Shown in pieces: positions 1 through 8,140 of a DNA stretch of 22,075 nt. Below the pieces are notes generated by a model that was given only the letters and a program-made list of their open reading frames with translations, made no database searches and was not told the DNA's origin. Source of the stretch: DASVWH01 sp036389715 (GTDB lineage: Bacteria; Acidobacteriota; Blastocatellia; Pyrinomonadales; Pyrinomonadaceae); assembly GCA_036389715.1 (NCBI GenBank), contig DASVWH010000139.1, positions 1 through 22,075 on the forward strand, given 5' to 3'. The position numbers and the translations under genes are program-made. Position 1 is the first letter of the stretch; each line of letters starts with the position of its first letter.

Positions 1-3000
1 AGCGTCGCCGCGTTGACGAGAATCAGGCCCTCCTCTCTGTCCGCGACGTAGAGGTAAGCGTAGAGCGGGTGAATCGGCTGCTCTTCGTTGACCATCGGGT
101 TGGGCGTCTTGTCCCTGGCATCCGCGGGCAGTTTCCACCACTCGTTCCAGAGCGCGCGCCCACGTTCGGGGCTGACCCAGCCCTCATTTCTTGAGAGCCG
201 CCAGCGCGCCGGGTCAACGGCGAGCGTCGAGGGCGCGGCGACGGCCGCCGCATAACGTGTCTTGAGATAGAGCTTCTGGCCGAAGGGCGAGACCGGCGCG
301 GTCGTGATGCGCTCGGAAAAACCCTTGTGATCTATCTGCGCCACGTCGTAGACGCGCAGGCCGCCCTCGCCCGCCGCGACGTAGGCGTACTCGCCGCGCA
401 CCTGGACCTGCAAGACCTTCGGATTACCGGCGTGCTCGTAGTAGCTGGCCAGCCTGCGCTGCCCGCCTTTGACGAACCTTTCGTATTCGTCCGGGTAAGC
501 GAGTTTGTGCAGGGTGCTGCCGATGACGGCCTGCGGCTCCGCGCGCTCCGTGACGGGCACTACTTCAAGCGCATCCTCGGCGGCGACGTAGACGTAGCGG
601 CCCATGAAGTTGACGAAGTTCGTGCCCTGCAACATCAACTGCGCGAGCCAGGCGTTATTGTCGTTATCCTTCGAGACGTGGCAATCCGTGCAGTCCTTCG
701 TCTCCTTCGCGCGCACGGTGTGCGGGACATGCGTGTTGAAGCTCTGCCCGGCGTAGCCTTCCGTCGAGACGGTCTGCTGCTGGCTGTAAATCCATTCGCG
801 GTTCTGGTTCTGCGAGCTGACGAGCACGGCCGAAGAGGAGCGCACGGGCGCGACCTTGTGCCCCGTCACAGTGCCGTCAACGCCGAGCATGAAAACGTCG
901 TCGCGCAGGACCTGAAAGTTATAGGTCGTGAAGTTGCGCGAATCGCCTCCCTCGTTGTGACGGTTCGGCATCTTGCGATTGGCGGTCATCGAGAGATGGC
1001 AGCCGAAGCAGCTCGTCATCCATGAGGAATGGCACGAGAAGCAGCTCATCTTATCGCCGTGAGCGGGCTGGCCGTCCTTCCCTCCCCAGGTGAGTTGGCC
1101 CCGGTCGTCTAGCCGGACCGTCTTGGCATAAGCCGATTTCCAGTTATAGTCGCGGCTGCCCTCCGTGACGGTATCAATGGTCTGCTTGACGCGCCACCAG
1201 ACCCCCGGCTCGACCATCGAGTTCTGGATAATATCGCCGCGCCGGAGCGTGACTTCATGGCCGTCGGCGTCTTTCCGAACCTCCTTCTCCTTCCTGATCT
1301 TCTCGAAGACGTAGAGCTTGCTGCCGTCCTCGCTCAAGTACGGGACCTGGATTCTGGAGAGGTCGCGCCCCTGCCGCTCCTCGTATTTGCCGTTGACCAT
1401 TCCCTTGCCCGCAGCGAATCCGCTTGTCAATGGCGGTTGCGCCTTCTGACCTTTAGCGGCATCGGGCCAGGCCTTTTCGCTCATCGAGCCGTGACAGTCG
1501 GCGCAGGTAATCTCGATGGCGGCGCGCGGCTCGTTGTAGAGCACGCCGTTGCCGTGCGAGTCCTGGCTGAAATGACAGTCAACGCAGTGCATCCCCTTCT
1601 CAAGATGAATGTCCTTGAGATGCACGGGCGCGCCAGGCCGAAGTGACTTGTTCAGAAGATTGGCGTTGTCCGTGTCGCGGAAATTGACGGCCGCGAGCAG
1701 CTTCTCCGCCTCGATGGAGGAGGCGGGTTTGCCTTCCCGGTCTAGCAACGGATTGCCTTCGCCGTCGAGCAGTTCGCCCCGCCGGTTCTTCTTGAAGACG
1801 GCGCGGAAAATCCAGCCGTGCCCGTGAAAGTCAGCGAACTGCGTGCGCGTCAACTGCCTGTTGAAATCCGGCTTGCCGGTTTGATTGAGAAAGCCGCGGT
1901 CGGACCATTTCCCGCGCAGGGTCGCGCTTTCCGGGTTTCGATTGAGCACTTCCTGCTCTTCAGCCTGCGAAGTCGTCCGCTGCCTGGCCGGGTACATCAT
2001 CTTGCCGTCCGTCTCGTTATCCCACCAGGTCATGCCGAGGTAGGTAGCGACCATGTTCGTCCCCGGATGCATGTGACAGACCATGCACTGCGAGGTCGGG
2101 ATGCTTCTGGTCAACTGGTGCTTGACCGGATGGCCCGGCTCATCTCTCAGGCCGTCGAAGCTCACGTCGCCGGTGCGCGGCGTGCCCTGGTTGCCGAACT
2201 CCGCGTAGAGCCTGGAGGAGTTGACGACGCTCGAATCGTTGGCGTAGACGACGTGGCAGGCCGAGCAGCCGGACGAACGATAATCGCCTGGGTGATCGTT
2301 CGTCCCGAGGAAGTTGAGCGTCGGGTCCAGGAGCCGCGTTTTCTGTAACCCGAGGTAGACGGGGTCGGTCCGCTGCTGTGTCCCTAAGCCGCGCGCGCTC
2401 AAGCCTTTATCTGGCTTGCCGGGGTCTTCCTCGCGGTCGGGCAAGCCGGTTTCCAGCCGCCGCCTGCCGCCGCGCTCGAAGACGCGCAGGATGTTGCCGG
2501 GCTGCGAAATCTCCCAGCGCGGGAGCGGGTCCAGAAAGGGCAGGATGCCTCTCTGGACCATCTGCTCCAGCTTAATCTCGCCCTGCTGGATGAGACGTTC
2601 GGGAGCGCCCGTCTCGTCGCTGTAGCTTTCGCCGAAGCGCGCGTCCTTCAGGGGAAAGCCGCCGTTGTTGTAGAGAGCCGCGCCCCAGAGCATCGCGCCG
2701 TGACGCATCATGCTGTTGGAGACGGCGTGGGTTTCCGCCCGGTGACAACCGCCGCAGGTCTGGCTCGCCACTCGGAGGTCGCCCGGATTGACGAAGCGGA
2801 CGAACTCGCGGCTCTCTCTGGCCAGCAGCGTGTTCGAGCGTTCGGGATTGCCGCTCGTCCTTGAGCCTCCGCGCCGCCACTCTTCGGGGAAGCGCGGCTG
2901 GACGTGCGCCAGTTCCCTGTCCCTCTTCTCCGCCGGGTTTCCGCCGTGACAGAAGGTGCAGGAGAGCTTCTGCCCGTCCCTCCCATCATCGAGCACGCCC

Positions 3001-3278
3001 GAAGCGGTCTTGTGCATCGGCTCAAGTCGGCTGTGACATGAAAGGCAGCCTTCCTGAAAGGCTGCGCTCGGTGCGGCGTTCTGTCTAATCGCAGGCTGCG
3101 GCGAAGCTGTTTGTGACGACGCGTCCGCTCCCGCGATGGAAGATGCAGCGCCCCGACTCCTTTCGTCTTTGCTTCGCGCACGAGAGCGCGCACCGTCGAA
3201 AACAGTCGCGGCGATGAGTGCGATGGCCGTTAAAGTCAGGGCCAGCTTGAGGCGATAAGCGTTGTCGCGCCGTTGCAT
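1..3278 (-). CDS. Decaheme c-type cytochrome with C-terminal beta-propeller-like repeats (3' end outside window)
   Basis: Read on the minus strand, the frame starting at ATG 3278 stays open to the left edge: 1092 codons with no stop. It carries ten CxxCH haem-attachment motifs, all in frame, at residues 78, 107, 175, 338, 398, 565, 592, 746, 757 and 863. Residues ~10-27 are hydrophobic (signal peptide or anchor; no lipobox seen), so the protein is exported and haem is ligated in the periplasm. After the last haem, segments such as YVYVAAEDALEVV, YAYVAAGEGGLRVYDV and YLYVADREEGLILV recur, resembling LVIVD-type beta-propeller blades; the C-terminus is cut off by the window. It lies 94 bp downstream of the beta-barrel gene on the same strand and is probably co-transcribed, although a TACAAT box (3310-3315) could add an internal promoter. 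Substrate unknown. A multiheme electron-transfer role is secure; an outer-surface location is inference. Confidence 0.9.
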   Translation of the reverse strand, partial: MQRRDNAYRLKLALTLTAIALIAATVFDGARSRARSKDERSRGAASSIAGADASSQTASPQPAIRQNAAPSAAFQEGCLSCHSRLEPMHKTASGVLDDGRDGQKLSCTFCHGGNPAEKRDRELAHVQPRFPEEWRRGGSRTSGNPERSNTLLARESREFVRFVNPGDLRVASQTCGGCHRAETHAVSNSMMRHGAMLWGAALYNNGGFPLKDARFGESYSDETGAPERLIQQGEIKLEQMVQRGILPFLDPLPRWEISQPGNILRVFERGGRRRLETGLPDREEDPGKPDKGLSARGLGTQQRTDPVYLGLQKTRLLDPTLNFLGTNDHPGDYRSSGCSACHVVYANDSSVVNSSRLYAEFGNQGTPRTGDVSFDGLRDEPGHPVKHQLTRSIPTSQCMVCHMHPGTNMVATYLGMTWWDNETDGKMMYPARQRTTSQAEEQEVLNRNPESATLRGKWSDRGFLNQTGKPDFNRQLTRTQFADFHGHGWIFRAVFKKNRRGELLDGEGNPLLDREGKPASSIEAEKLLAAVNFRDTDNANLLNKSLRPGAPVHLKDIHLEKGMHCVDCHFSQDSHGNGVLYNEPRAAIEITCADCHGSMSEKAWPDAAKGQKAQPPLTSGFAAGKGMVNGKYEERQGRDLSRIQVPYLSEDGSKLYVFEKIRKEKEVRKDADGHEVTLRRGDIIQNSMVEPGVWWRVKQTIDTVTEGSRDYNWKSAYAKTVRLDDRGQLTWGGKDGQPAHGDKMSCFSCHSSWMTSCFGCHLSMTANRKMPNRHNEGGDSRNFTTYNFQVLRDDVFMLGVDGTVTGHKVAPVRSSSAVLVSSQNQNREWIYSQQQTVSTEGYAGQSFNTHVPHTVRAKETKDCTDCHVSKDNDNNAWLAQLMLQGTNFVNFMGRYVYVAAEDALEVVPVTERAEPQAVIGSTLHKLAYPDEYERFVKGGQRRLASYYEHAGNPKVLQVQVRGEYAYVAAGEGGLRVYDVAQIDHKGFSERITTAPVSPFGQKLYLKTRYAAAVAAPSTLAVDPARWRLSRNEGWVSPERGRALWNEWWKLPADARDKTPNPMVNEEQPIHPLYAYLYVADREEGLILVNAAT

Positions 3279-3372
3279 GATCTCTCGGTTCCTGTCGCCC
3301 GCTCGGTCCATTGTAGCTCTTAAAGTCGAGCCCGCGGTTGGATGTTTCGCGGACCCTTCGACTAAAGCAGAA

Positions 3373-5589
3373 TCAGAAGACGAACTTGACCTGCCCGAAC
3401 AGAGCATAGAGCGGCTTGCTCGGGTCAATGACGACGTTGTCGGGCGTGCAGAAATCGCTGACGTTGGGCGGGCAGTTGCGCGAGCGGTCCGTGTAGATGT
3501 CGCGGAAGCCTCGACCGGGGTGCAGGAGCGCCGCGCCGAACGTAAACGTTAAGTTGTTGATAAGGAAGGGCCTGTAGGCGACGCCCAGGCTGTAATCGAA
3601 GCCTATCTCCTTACGAATCCGATTCTGGAAGAGCACGTATTCGAGCGATTCCGTCCGGTGAAAGCGCAGGTAGTTGAGGTTAAAGACGGCCTTTAGTCGC
3701 TGCGTCACTTCAACGTCCACCCCGGCGTTGTAAATAAAGATGCCTGGGTTGACGAAGTTGGCCTGTCCCTGCGTCTTACTGCTGCGCAAACTCGGCAGGA
3801 TGCTGTTCGGGTGAACGAGGCCGACGCCCGTCTGCGTCAGGCGAATGCCCTGCCTGTTCCAGAAGGAGAACTGCCCGCCCGCGAAGTTCGGATCGTCGAA
3901 GATGGCATCGAAGCCGCTGGCCCGCGCGTCGGTCGGATTCTTATCGCCCTCGGCCCAGAAGAAGGAGCCGCGAAAGCGAAAGTAGTCCTTGTCAACAGAG
4001 GCTTCGACGGCCGCCATCTGCGATTTGATGCGAACGCCGCGGCCCGCTATCGGATTATGGTCGTCGCGCCCCAAGGCGAAGTAGTAGGAGTTGGTCAGGT
4101 TGAGGCGGCCGAGGTGGCCGTCGCCGCTGATGCCTAAATATCCGACCTTGACGGAGTGCGGGCGAACGTCGCCGATTAAGGCGGGGCGGACCAGAAAGCC
4201 GTTGCGGTCGTATTCGATGCTCCGGCGGTCGTCGTTGAAATGCAGGCTCGCCTGCACGGTGTAGCCCCTGGCCGGAAAATCCTGCCGGAAGAGATTCGCC
4301 ATGTAGATGTTCTGCGGGCGCGCGTCGAAGCGATTGAGGCCGCTGTTGGTGTCCTTCTCAAGCTGGTGAAAGTAGGCCGCGTTGAACTGGTAACGATTGT
4401 TGCCGAAAGAGCCGAAGACGCGCGCCCCCAGGTTATTGTCGGAGAAGATGAAGCCGCGAAAGTCGGAGACGAAGGGCTGGATTCCGGCGCGAAAGGAGAC
4501 GAAATCGTAGTTGGCGCTCGTGTCCGCGAGCTTCACTTCGCCGAATGCCTCTTCGAGCGAAAAGTGTGTGTCGGTGCGCGTCGTGCCGCGCCGCACGTCT
4601 ATGTTAATGATGCCGGTCTCGCGCGCACGCGTGTAGTTCGGGAGGCTCAAGGTCGGCGAAATCTTGATGGCCCAGTCGCGCGGCCTGAACGTCGTGTCGC
4701 CGTGAAACAGCTCGAAGCTGAACTGGAAGGTTTGATTGACGGCGAGCAGTTCGGGCTTGCCGAAAAACTCTGCGCTGCCCGGCCGCGCGGAGCTGACATC
4801 CGAAGGTTTGGGCGTCCGGCCCTGCTCGCCGAGCGAAGTTGCGGCGGCCGAGAGGACCATGAACGTTTCGTTACCGATGATCGGATAATCGCCCTTGAGC
4901 ACGCTCTGGTGATAGGGGTCGTACCAGCGCCCGCGCGTGAAGGGGATGTCGCGGCCGCGCGCGCCGCGGTCTCCGTAGCGGTCGTATTCGGGGAAGCCTA
5001 TCCGCCAGCGGTCGCGTACCTCGCGGCGGTCAGGCTTCGTCTGCGGCGCGGACGCGACCCGCCCGCTTCCGGCGTAGCCGCCCGGCCGCTCCTCTCTGTC
5101 GTTCGGATTAGCGGGCACGGCTTGAACGGCGGCCCTCTCGTTCTTCACGTTCTCGACGGGGATGTCGAGCTTCGTCTGGCTGCCGTCGGCGACGATGACG
5201 TTCTCCTGCGCTTCGTTGTAGTTCTGTGCCCTGTAATCCTTCTCCGCCGGAAACTCCGCCGGGTAAGGAGCGTCGGGCGTGACGTAAGCCCTCTCTGGCA
5301 GATTGCTGACCCTCGGGAAGCGCGCGACGTGCGGAGCCTGGACCGTGATGCGATAGGCCCCGGCGCTTAAACGTAAAGAGTATTCCCCTTTCGGATTGCT
5401 CCGCGTCCGATGGCTGCGGCGCGTGACCTGGTTGGTGGCGATGATGACGACGCCCGCGACGGGAGCTTTTGCTTGATTGATGACGAGGCCGGACAGCCGC
5501 CCCCGCTGTTGCGCCGAAACACAGAGCGCGGAGGCCAGTATCAATCCGGGAATGACGCCCGCGCGCACTGTTGGGATGGAGAATATCAT
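3373..5589 (-). CDS. Outer-membrane beta-barrel protein with N-terminal carboxypeptidase-regulatory-like domain
   Basis: About 738 aa from the chosen start. Residues 1-26 form a signal peptide (hydrophobic GVIPGLILASALCVSA, then QQ). Residues ~30-85 are a carboxypeptidase-regulatory-like fold (GRLSGLVINQAKAPVAGVVI ... GEYSLRLSAGAYRI). A charged linker follows. From ~190 to the end come alternating aromatic/polar strands typical of a transmembrane barrel, finishing in VKFVF with the C-terminal Phe expected for Bam-dependent insertion. No TonB box or plug domain is evident, so it is not a standard TonB-dependent receptor. The frame is open from 5796, but a promoter at 5710-5739 places transcription downstream of that codon. 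ATG 5661 is an alternative to 5589; neither has a clear Shine-Dalgarno. Being directly upstream of a decaheme cytochrome suggests a porin-like partner, by analogy to MtrB-type conduits; this is inference. Confidence 0.85.
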   Translation of the reverse strand: MIFSIPTVRAGVIPGLILASALCVSAQQRGRLSGLVINQAKAPVAGVVIIATNQVTRRSHRTRSNPKGEYSLRLSAGAYRITVQAPHVARFPRVSNLPERAYVTPDAPYPAEFPAEKDYRAQNYNEAQENVIVADGSQTKLDIPVENVKNERAAVQAVPANPNDREERPGGYAGSGRVASAPQTKPDRREVRDRWRIGFPEYDRYGDRGARGRDIPFTRGRWYDPYHQSVLKGDYPIIGNETFMVLSAAATSLGEQGRTPKPSDVSSARPGSAEFFGKPELLAVNQTFQFSFELFHGDTTFRPRDWAIKISPTLSLPNYTRARETGIINIDVRRGTTRTDTHFSLEEAFGEVKLADTSANYDFVSFRAGIQPFVSDFRGFIFSDNNLGARVFGSFGNNRYQFNAAYFHQLEKDTNSGLNRFDARPQNIYMANLFRQDFPARGYTVQASLHFNDDRRSIEYDRNGFLVRPALIGDVRPHSVKVGYLGISGDGHLGRLNLTNSYYFALGRDDHNPIAGRGVRIKSQMAAVEASVDKDYFRFRGSFFWAEGDKNPTDARASGFDAIFDDPNFAGGQFSFWNRQGIRLTQTGVGLVHPNSILPSLRSSKTQGQANFVNPGIFIYNAGVDVEVTQRLKAVFNLNYLRFHRTESLEYVLFQNRIRKEIGFDYSLGVAYRPFLINNLTFTFGAALLHPGRGFRDIYTDRSRNCPPNVSDFCTPDNVVIDPSKPLYALFGQVKFVF

Positions 5590-5709
5590 CAGGGAAGGGC
5601 CGGATGTCGCGGCCCTGAGTTTCGGGCGTCCGGGTGGCGGCCCTCGCCGCCTGGTCGAACGCATCAAGTCAAGAAGCCGAGTCTGGTAGAGCGCAGCGTG
5701 GTCTCTCGC

Positions 5710-5739
5710 GTTGTAGCACGAGCGGCGACGGGCTGGCAA
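5710..5739 (-). promoter_or_regulatory. Predicted sigma70-type promoter for the barrel/decaheme operon
   Basis: On the minus strand, TTGCCA (5739-5734) and TACAAC (5715-5710) are separated by 18 bp. A TGC directly before the -10 box makes it an extended -10. Transcription would start near 5703. That excludes the far-upstream in-frame ATG at 5796 as the translation start and supports 5661 or 5589. Confidence 0.45.
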
Positions 5740-5785
5740 CGAATTTTTTTCGCGCTGAGAGACGCAGCGGACAGGCGGAATCCGC

Positions 5786-5813
5786 TTGACTGCCAAACGA
5801 TAAGTGATACATT
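5786..5813 (+). promoter_or_regulatory. Predicted sigma70-type promoter for the GlcG/HbpS-domain gene
   Basis: TTGACT (5786-5791) and TACATT (5808-5813) are 16 bp apart. TGA precedes the -10 box, giving a TG-N extended -10. The leader to the ATG at 5904 would be about 85 nt. Confidence 0.5.
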
Positions 5814-5903
5814 GAGCGCGTCCCTGAAGTTTCGTTTCTCCTGAGCTTTGCCGCCTGTTCGTTCACATTCGATGTCGTTCAAGTTCGATTTGGTCATGCC
5901 TCT

Positions 5904-8030
5904 ATGACAGTTAAGCCAGACAGGATTCCGTTGCGGCTGCTGATGGCCTGCTGCGTCCTGGCGCTGCTCTTCCCGGCGGCCGCGCGCCGCATCGAGAAAG
6001 CATCGGCGCAATCGGCGCGGCCCGTCCTGATTAGCGAAGCGACCTCGACGCGCGCCCTGGCCTTCGATGCCGTGACGCAAACGCGCGAGCCCTTCCAGCC
6101 CACCTCTCAGATTCAATTCGGCACGGACAGCCGGACGCGAATCATGCTCTTCGCCATGAATCTCGGCTTGCAGCCGGGCGACGGGCCGTCCGCGATTACG
6201 GTCGAGGCCGAAGACGGCTCGGGCAGAATCTATCGGCTGGCGGTCGAACACGCGGGGCCGCTGCCGGACCAGAGCTGGATCAGTTCCATCGTCGTCAGGC
6301 TCGACGACGCGCTCGGGGAGGTGGGCGACGTGCTGGTCGGCGTCAGCTATCGCGGCTTGTCCAGTAATCGCGTCCGCTTGAGCATAGGGCACACGGGCGG
6401 CGGGCCTGCCGATGATCCCGGGTCAGCGCCGACGCCCGGCTCCTTCGCTCCGCAGCCGCCGAGCCAGGCCACGGCCGGGGACCTGACGACGGGCGAAGTC
6501 CAGACCCTGCTCGCGCAGGCCGTCTCTGCCGCCGCTGCTTTGAATCATCCCGTGACGGTCGCGGTCGTTGATCGCGAGGGCAACGTCCTCGGCGTCTTCA
6601 GGATGACGGGAGCGCCCGCGACGACGACGATTCGCGGCGGCGGGACTTCCGGCAAAGGGCTCGAAGGGATGAGCGTTGATTCGACGCTGGCGGCGATCTC
6701 CAAGGCCGGGACGCCCGCGCTTTTTAGCACTTCGGGCAACGCTTTCACGACGCGGACCGCGGGCTTTATCATTCAAGAGCATTTCCCGCCGCGCGTGGAC
6801 AATCAGGCGAGCGGCCCGCTCTACGGCGTGCAGTTTTCGTCCCTGCCCTGCTCGGACATCAAGCAGCCCGGGCTGCCGCTCGGCCTCTCGGCAGACCCCG
6901 GCAGTATGCCCGTCTACAGGAACGGCGTCGCGGTCGGCGGCATCGGGATTGAGGGCGACGGCCTTTACGGCCTGGACAAAGACCCGGCGGACTTCGACCA
7001 ACCCTTCGAGGAAGTGATTGCCGTCTCGGCCGTGCGCGGCTTTGCTCCGCCCGCGCTCATTCGCGGCGACAACATTCTCGTCAACGGCATCCGGCTGCAA
7101 TTCGTCAACGTCGGAGAAGCGTTGAGCCCGGCGACGATTCCGTTCGCGAGTCTACCGGGCGCGATTGATCCCAATTATCCGGTCCTCGGAGCGCGGCCTT
7201 CGGCCTTTACTCCCGCGACGGTCGGCGGCATCGGCGGCGAAGTTGACGCGCGATTCTTTCCCTTCATCGCCAGTCCGGCGGGCGGCGCAAACGCGCTCGC
7301 GGCCAGCGATGTCAACACGATTATCTCGCACGCGGCACAGCAGGCCAACATCACGCGGGCGGCGATTCGCCAGCCGCTCGGCAGCAACGCGCGCGTTTCC
7401 ATCGCCGTCGTTGATACGGAGGGACGCGTGCTCGGGCTCTTCCGCATGGCGGACGCGCCTGTCTTCGGCTTCGATGTCTCGGTTCAAAAGGCGCGCACGG
7501 CGGCCTTCTACTCAAGCGCCAGCGCCGCCGGGCAGCTTCGGGGCGCGGGTCAGGGCGCTTACGTTGACCGCGCCGCAGCCGACGGCGTGCTGCTCGACGG
7601 CTCCCTGGCCTTCAGCGACCGCGGCGCTGGTTTCCTGCATCGCCCCTTCTTTCCCGACGGCATCAACAACACTTTGCCCGGCCCTTTCAGCACGGGTTTC
7701 CCGCAATGGAGCGTCTTTAACGACGGCCTTCAGCTGGACCTGATTAAAGCGAACCTGCTGGCGACGCTCGGCGGCGCTCACGCTCCCTGCACGACGATTC
7801 CGGGTCTGCCGAACGGCATACAGATTTTTGCCGGGAGCGTTCCGCTCTACAAGAACGGCGTGCTGGCCGGTGCTATCGGGATTAGCGGCGACGGGATAGA
7901 CCAGGACGACCTGATCGCTGCGGCGGGGGCCAACGGGTACGCGCCGCCCGCCGCCATTCGCTGCGACCAGCTCACGGTCCGAGGCGTGCGCCTGCCCTTC
8001 GTCAAATTCCCGCGCAGCCCCAACCTTTAA
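5904..8030 (+). CDS. Secreted protein with two tandem GlcG/HbpS (DUF336, haem-binding) domains
   Basis: 708 aa. Residues ~9-36 form a signal peptide. Residues ~40-162 are a beta-rich module (EPFQPTSQIQFGTDSRTRIM, then MLFAMNLGLQPGDGPSAITV) that I associate with acidobacterial surface proteins. After a Pro/Gly-rich linker come two GlcG/HbpS domains, ~193-400 and ~468-700. Each has a VAVVDxEGxVLGxFRM strand (218-234 and 499-515) and a PVYRNGVAVGGIGIEGDG / PLYKNGVLAGAIGISGDG segment near its end. HbpS is known to bind haem in Streptomyces; GlcG-family members otherwise lack a firm function. The domains are enlarged relative to the ~140-aa family norm by insertions. The gene is divergent from the barrel/decaheme pair, so shared control and a haem-supply or haem-sensing role near the cytochromes are plausible but inferred. 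No strong Shine-Dalgarno precedes ATG 5904. Confidence 0.85.
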   Translation: MTVKPDRIPLRLLMACCVLALLFPAAARRIEKASAQSARPVLISEATSTRALAFDAVTQTREPFQPTSQIQFGTDSRTRIMLFAMNLGLQPGDGPSAITVEAEDGSGRIYRLAVEHAGPLPDQSWISSIVVRLDDALGEVGDVLVGVSYRGLSSNRVRLSIGHTGGGPADDPGSAPTPGSFAPQPPSQATAGDLTTGEVQTLLAQAVSAAAALNHPVTVAVVDREGNVLGVFRMTGAPATTTIRGGGTSGKGLEGMSVDSTLAAISKAGTPALFSTSGNAFTTRTAGFIIQEHFPPRVDNQASGPLYGVQFSSLPCSDIKQPGLPLGLSADPGSMPVYRNGVAVGGIGIEGDGLYGLDKDPADFDQPFEEVIAVSAVRGFAPPALIRGDNILVNGIRLQFVNVGEALSPATIPFASLPGAIDPNYPVLGARPSAFTPATVGGIGGEVDARFFPFIASPAGGANALAASDVNTIISHAAQQANITRAAIRQPLGSNARVSIAVVDTEGRVLGLFRMADAPVFGFDVSVQKARTAAFYSSASAAGQLRGAGQGAYVDRAAADGVLLDGSLAFSDRGAGFLHRPFFPDGINNTLPGPFSTGFPQWSVFNDGLQLDLIKANLLATLGGAHAPCTTIPGLPNGIQIFAGSVPLYKNGVLAGAIGISGDGIDQDDLIAAAGANGYAPPAAIRCDQLTVRGVRLPFVKFPRSPNL

Positions 8031-8055
8031 GAACAGGATTTAATCATTGACTGAT

Positions 8056-8139
8056 TGATTCAATGATTCATTTACTCATTTAGTAATTCACAGAGTAGTT
8101 CAATGAATCAATCTCTCAATGAATCAATGAATCAAGCTC
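8056..8139. repeat. Inverted array of AT-rich octamers between convergent genes
   Basis: The right arm is a run of octamers at 8100-8139: TCAATGAA, TCAATCTC, TCAATGAA, TCAATGAA, TCAAGCTC. Segment 8118-8134 is inverted relative to 8056-8072 with 16 of 17 positions matching and a 45-nt loop. It fills the gap between the stop of the plus-strand gene (8030) and the stop of the minus-strand gene (8141). It could therefore act as a bidirectional termination or mRNA 3'-end structure. No G/C-rich stem or U-tract of a classical terminator is present. Confidence 0.7.
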
Positions 8140-8140
8140 T

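Larger units (their letters stand above)
5590..5903. other. Divergent intergenic region holding two back-to-back promoters
   Basis: This 314-bp gap separates the minus-strand barrel/decaheme pair from the plus-strand GlcG/HbpS gene. It holds one promoter-like element per direction, listed separately, about 50 bp apart. I see no convincing gene in it: the reading frames here are extensions of the flanking genes. No clear palindromic operator was found between the two promoters. Confidence 0.6.

Noticed and set aside
327..2348. Several plus-strand frames (327-1025, 1257-1646, 1818-2348)
   Set aside because: They are antisense, codon-aligned shadows of the decaheme cytochrome, whose ten haem motifs all fall in one minus-strand frame.
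5590..5796. 69-codon N-terminal extension of the beta-barrel gene
   Set aside because: A signal peptide begins at or shortly before residue 70 of the extended frame, and the predicted transcription start (~5703) lies downstream of ATG 5796. ATG 5661 remains possible.
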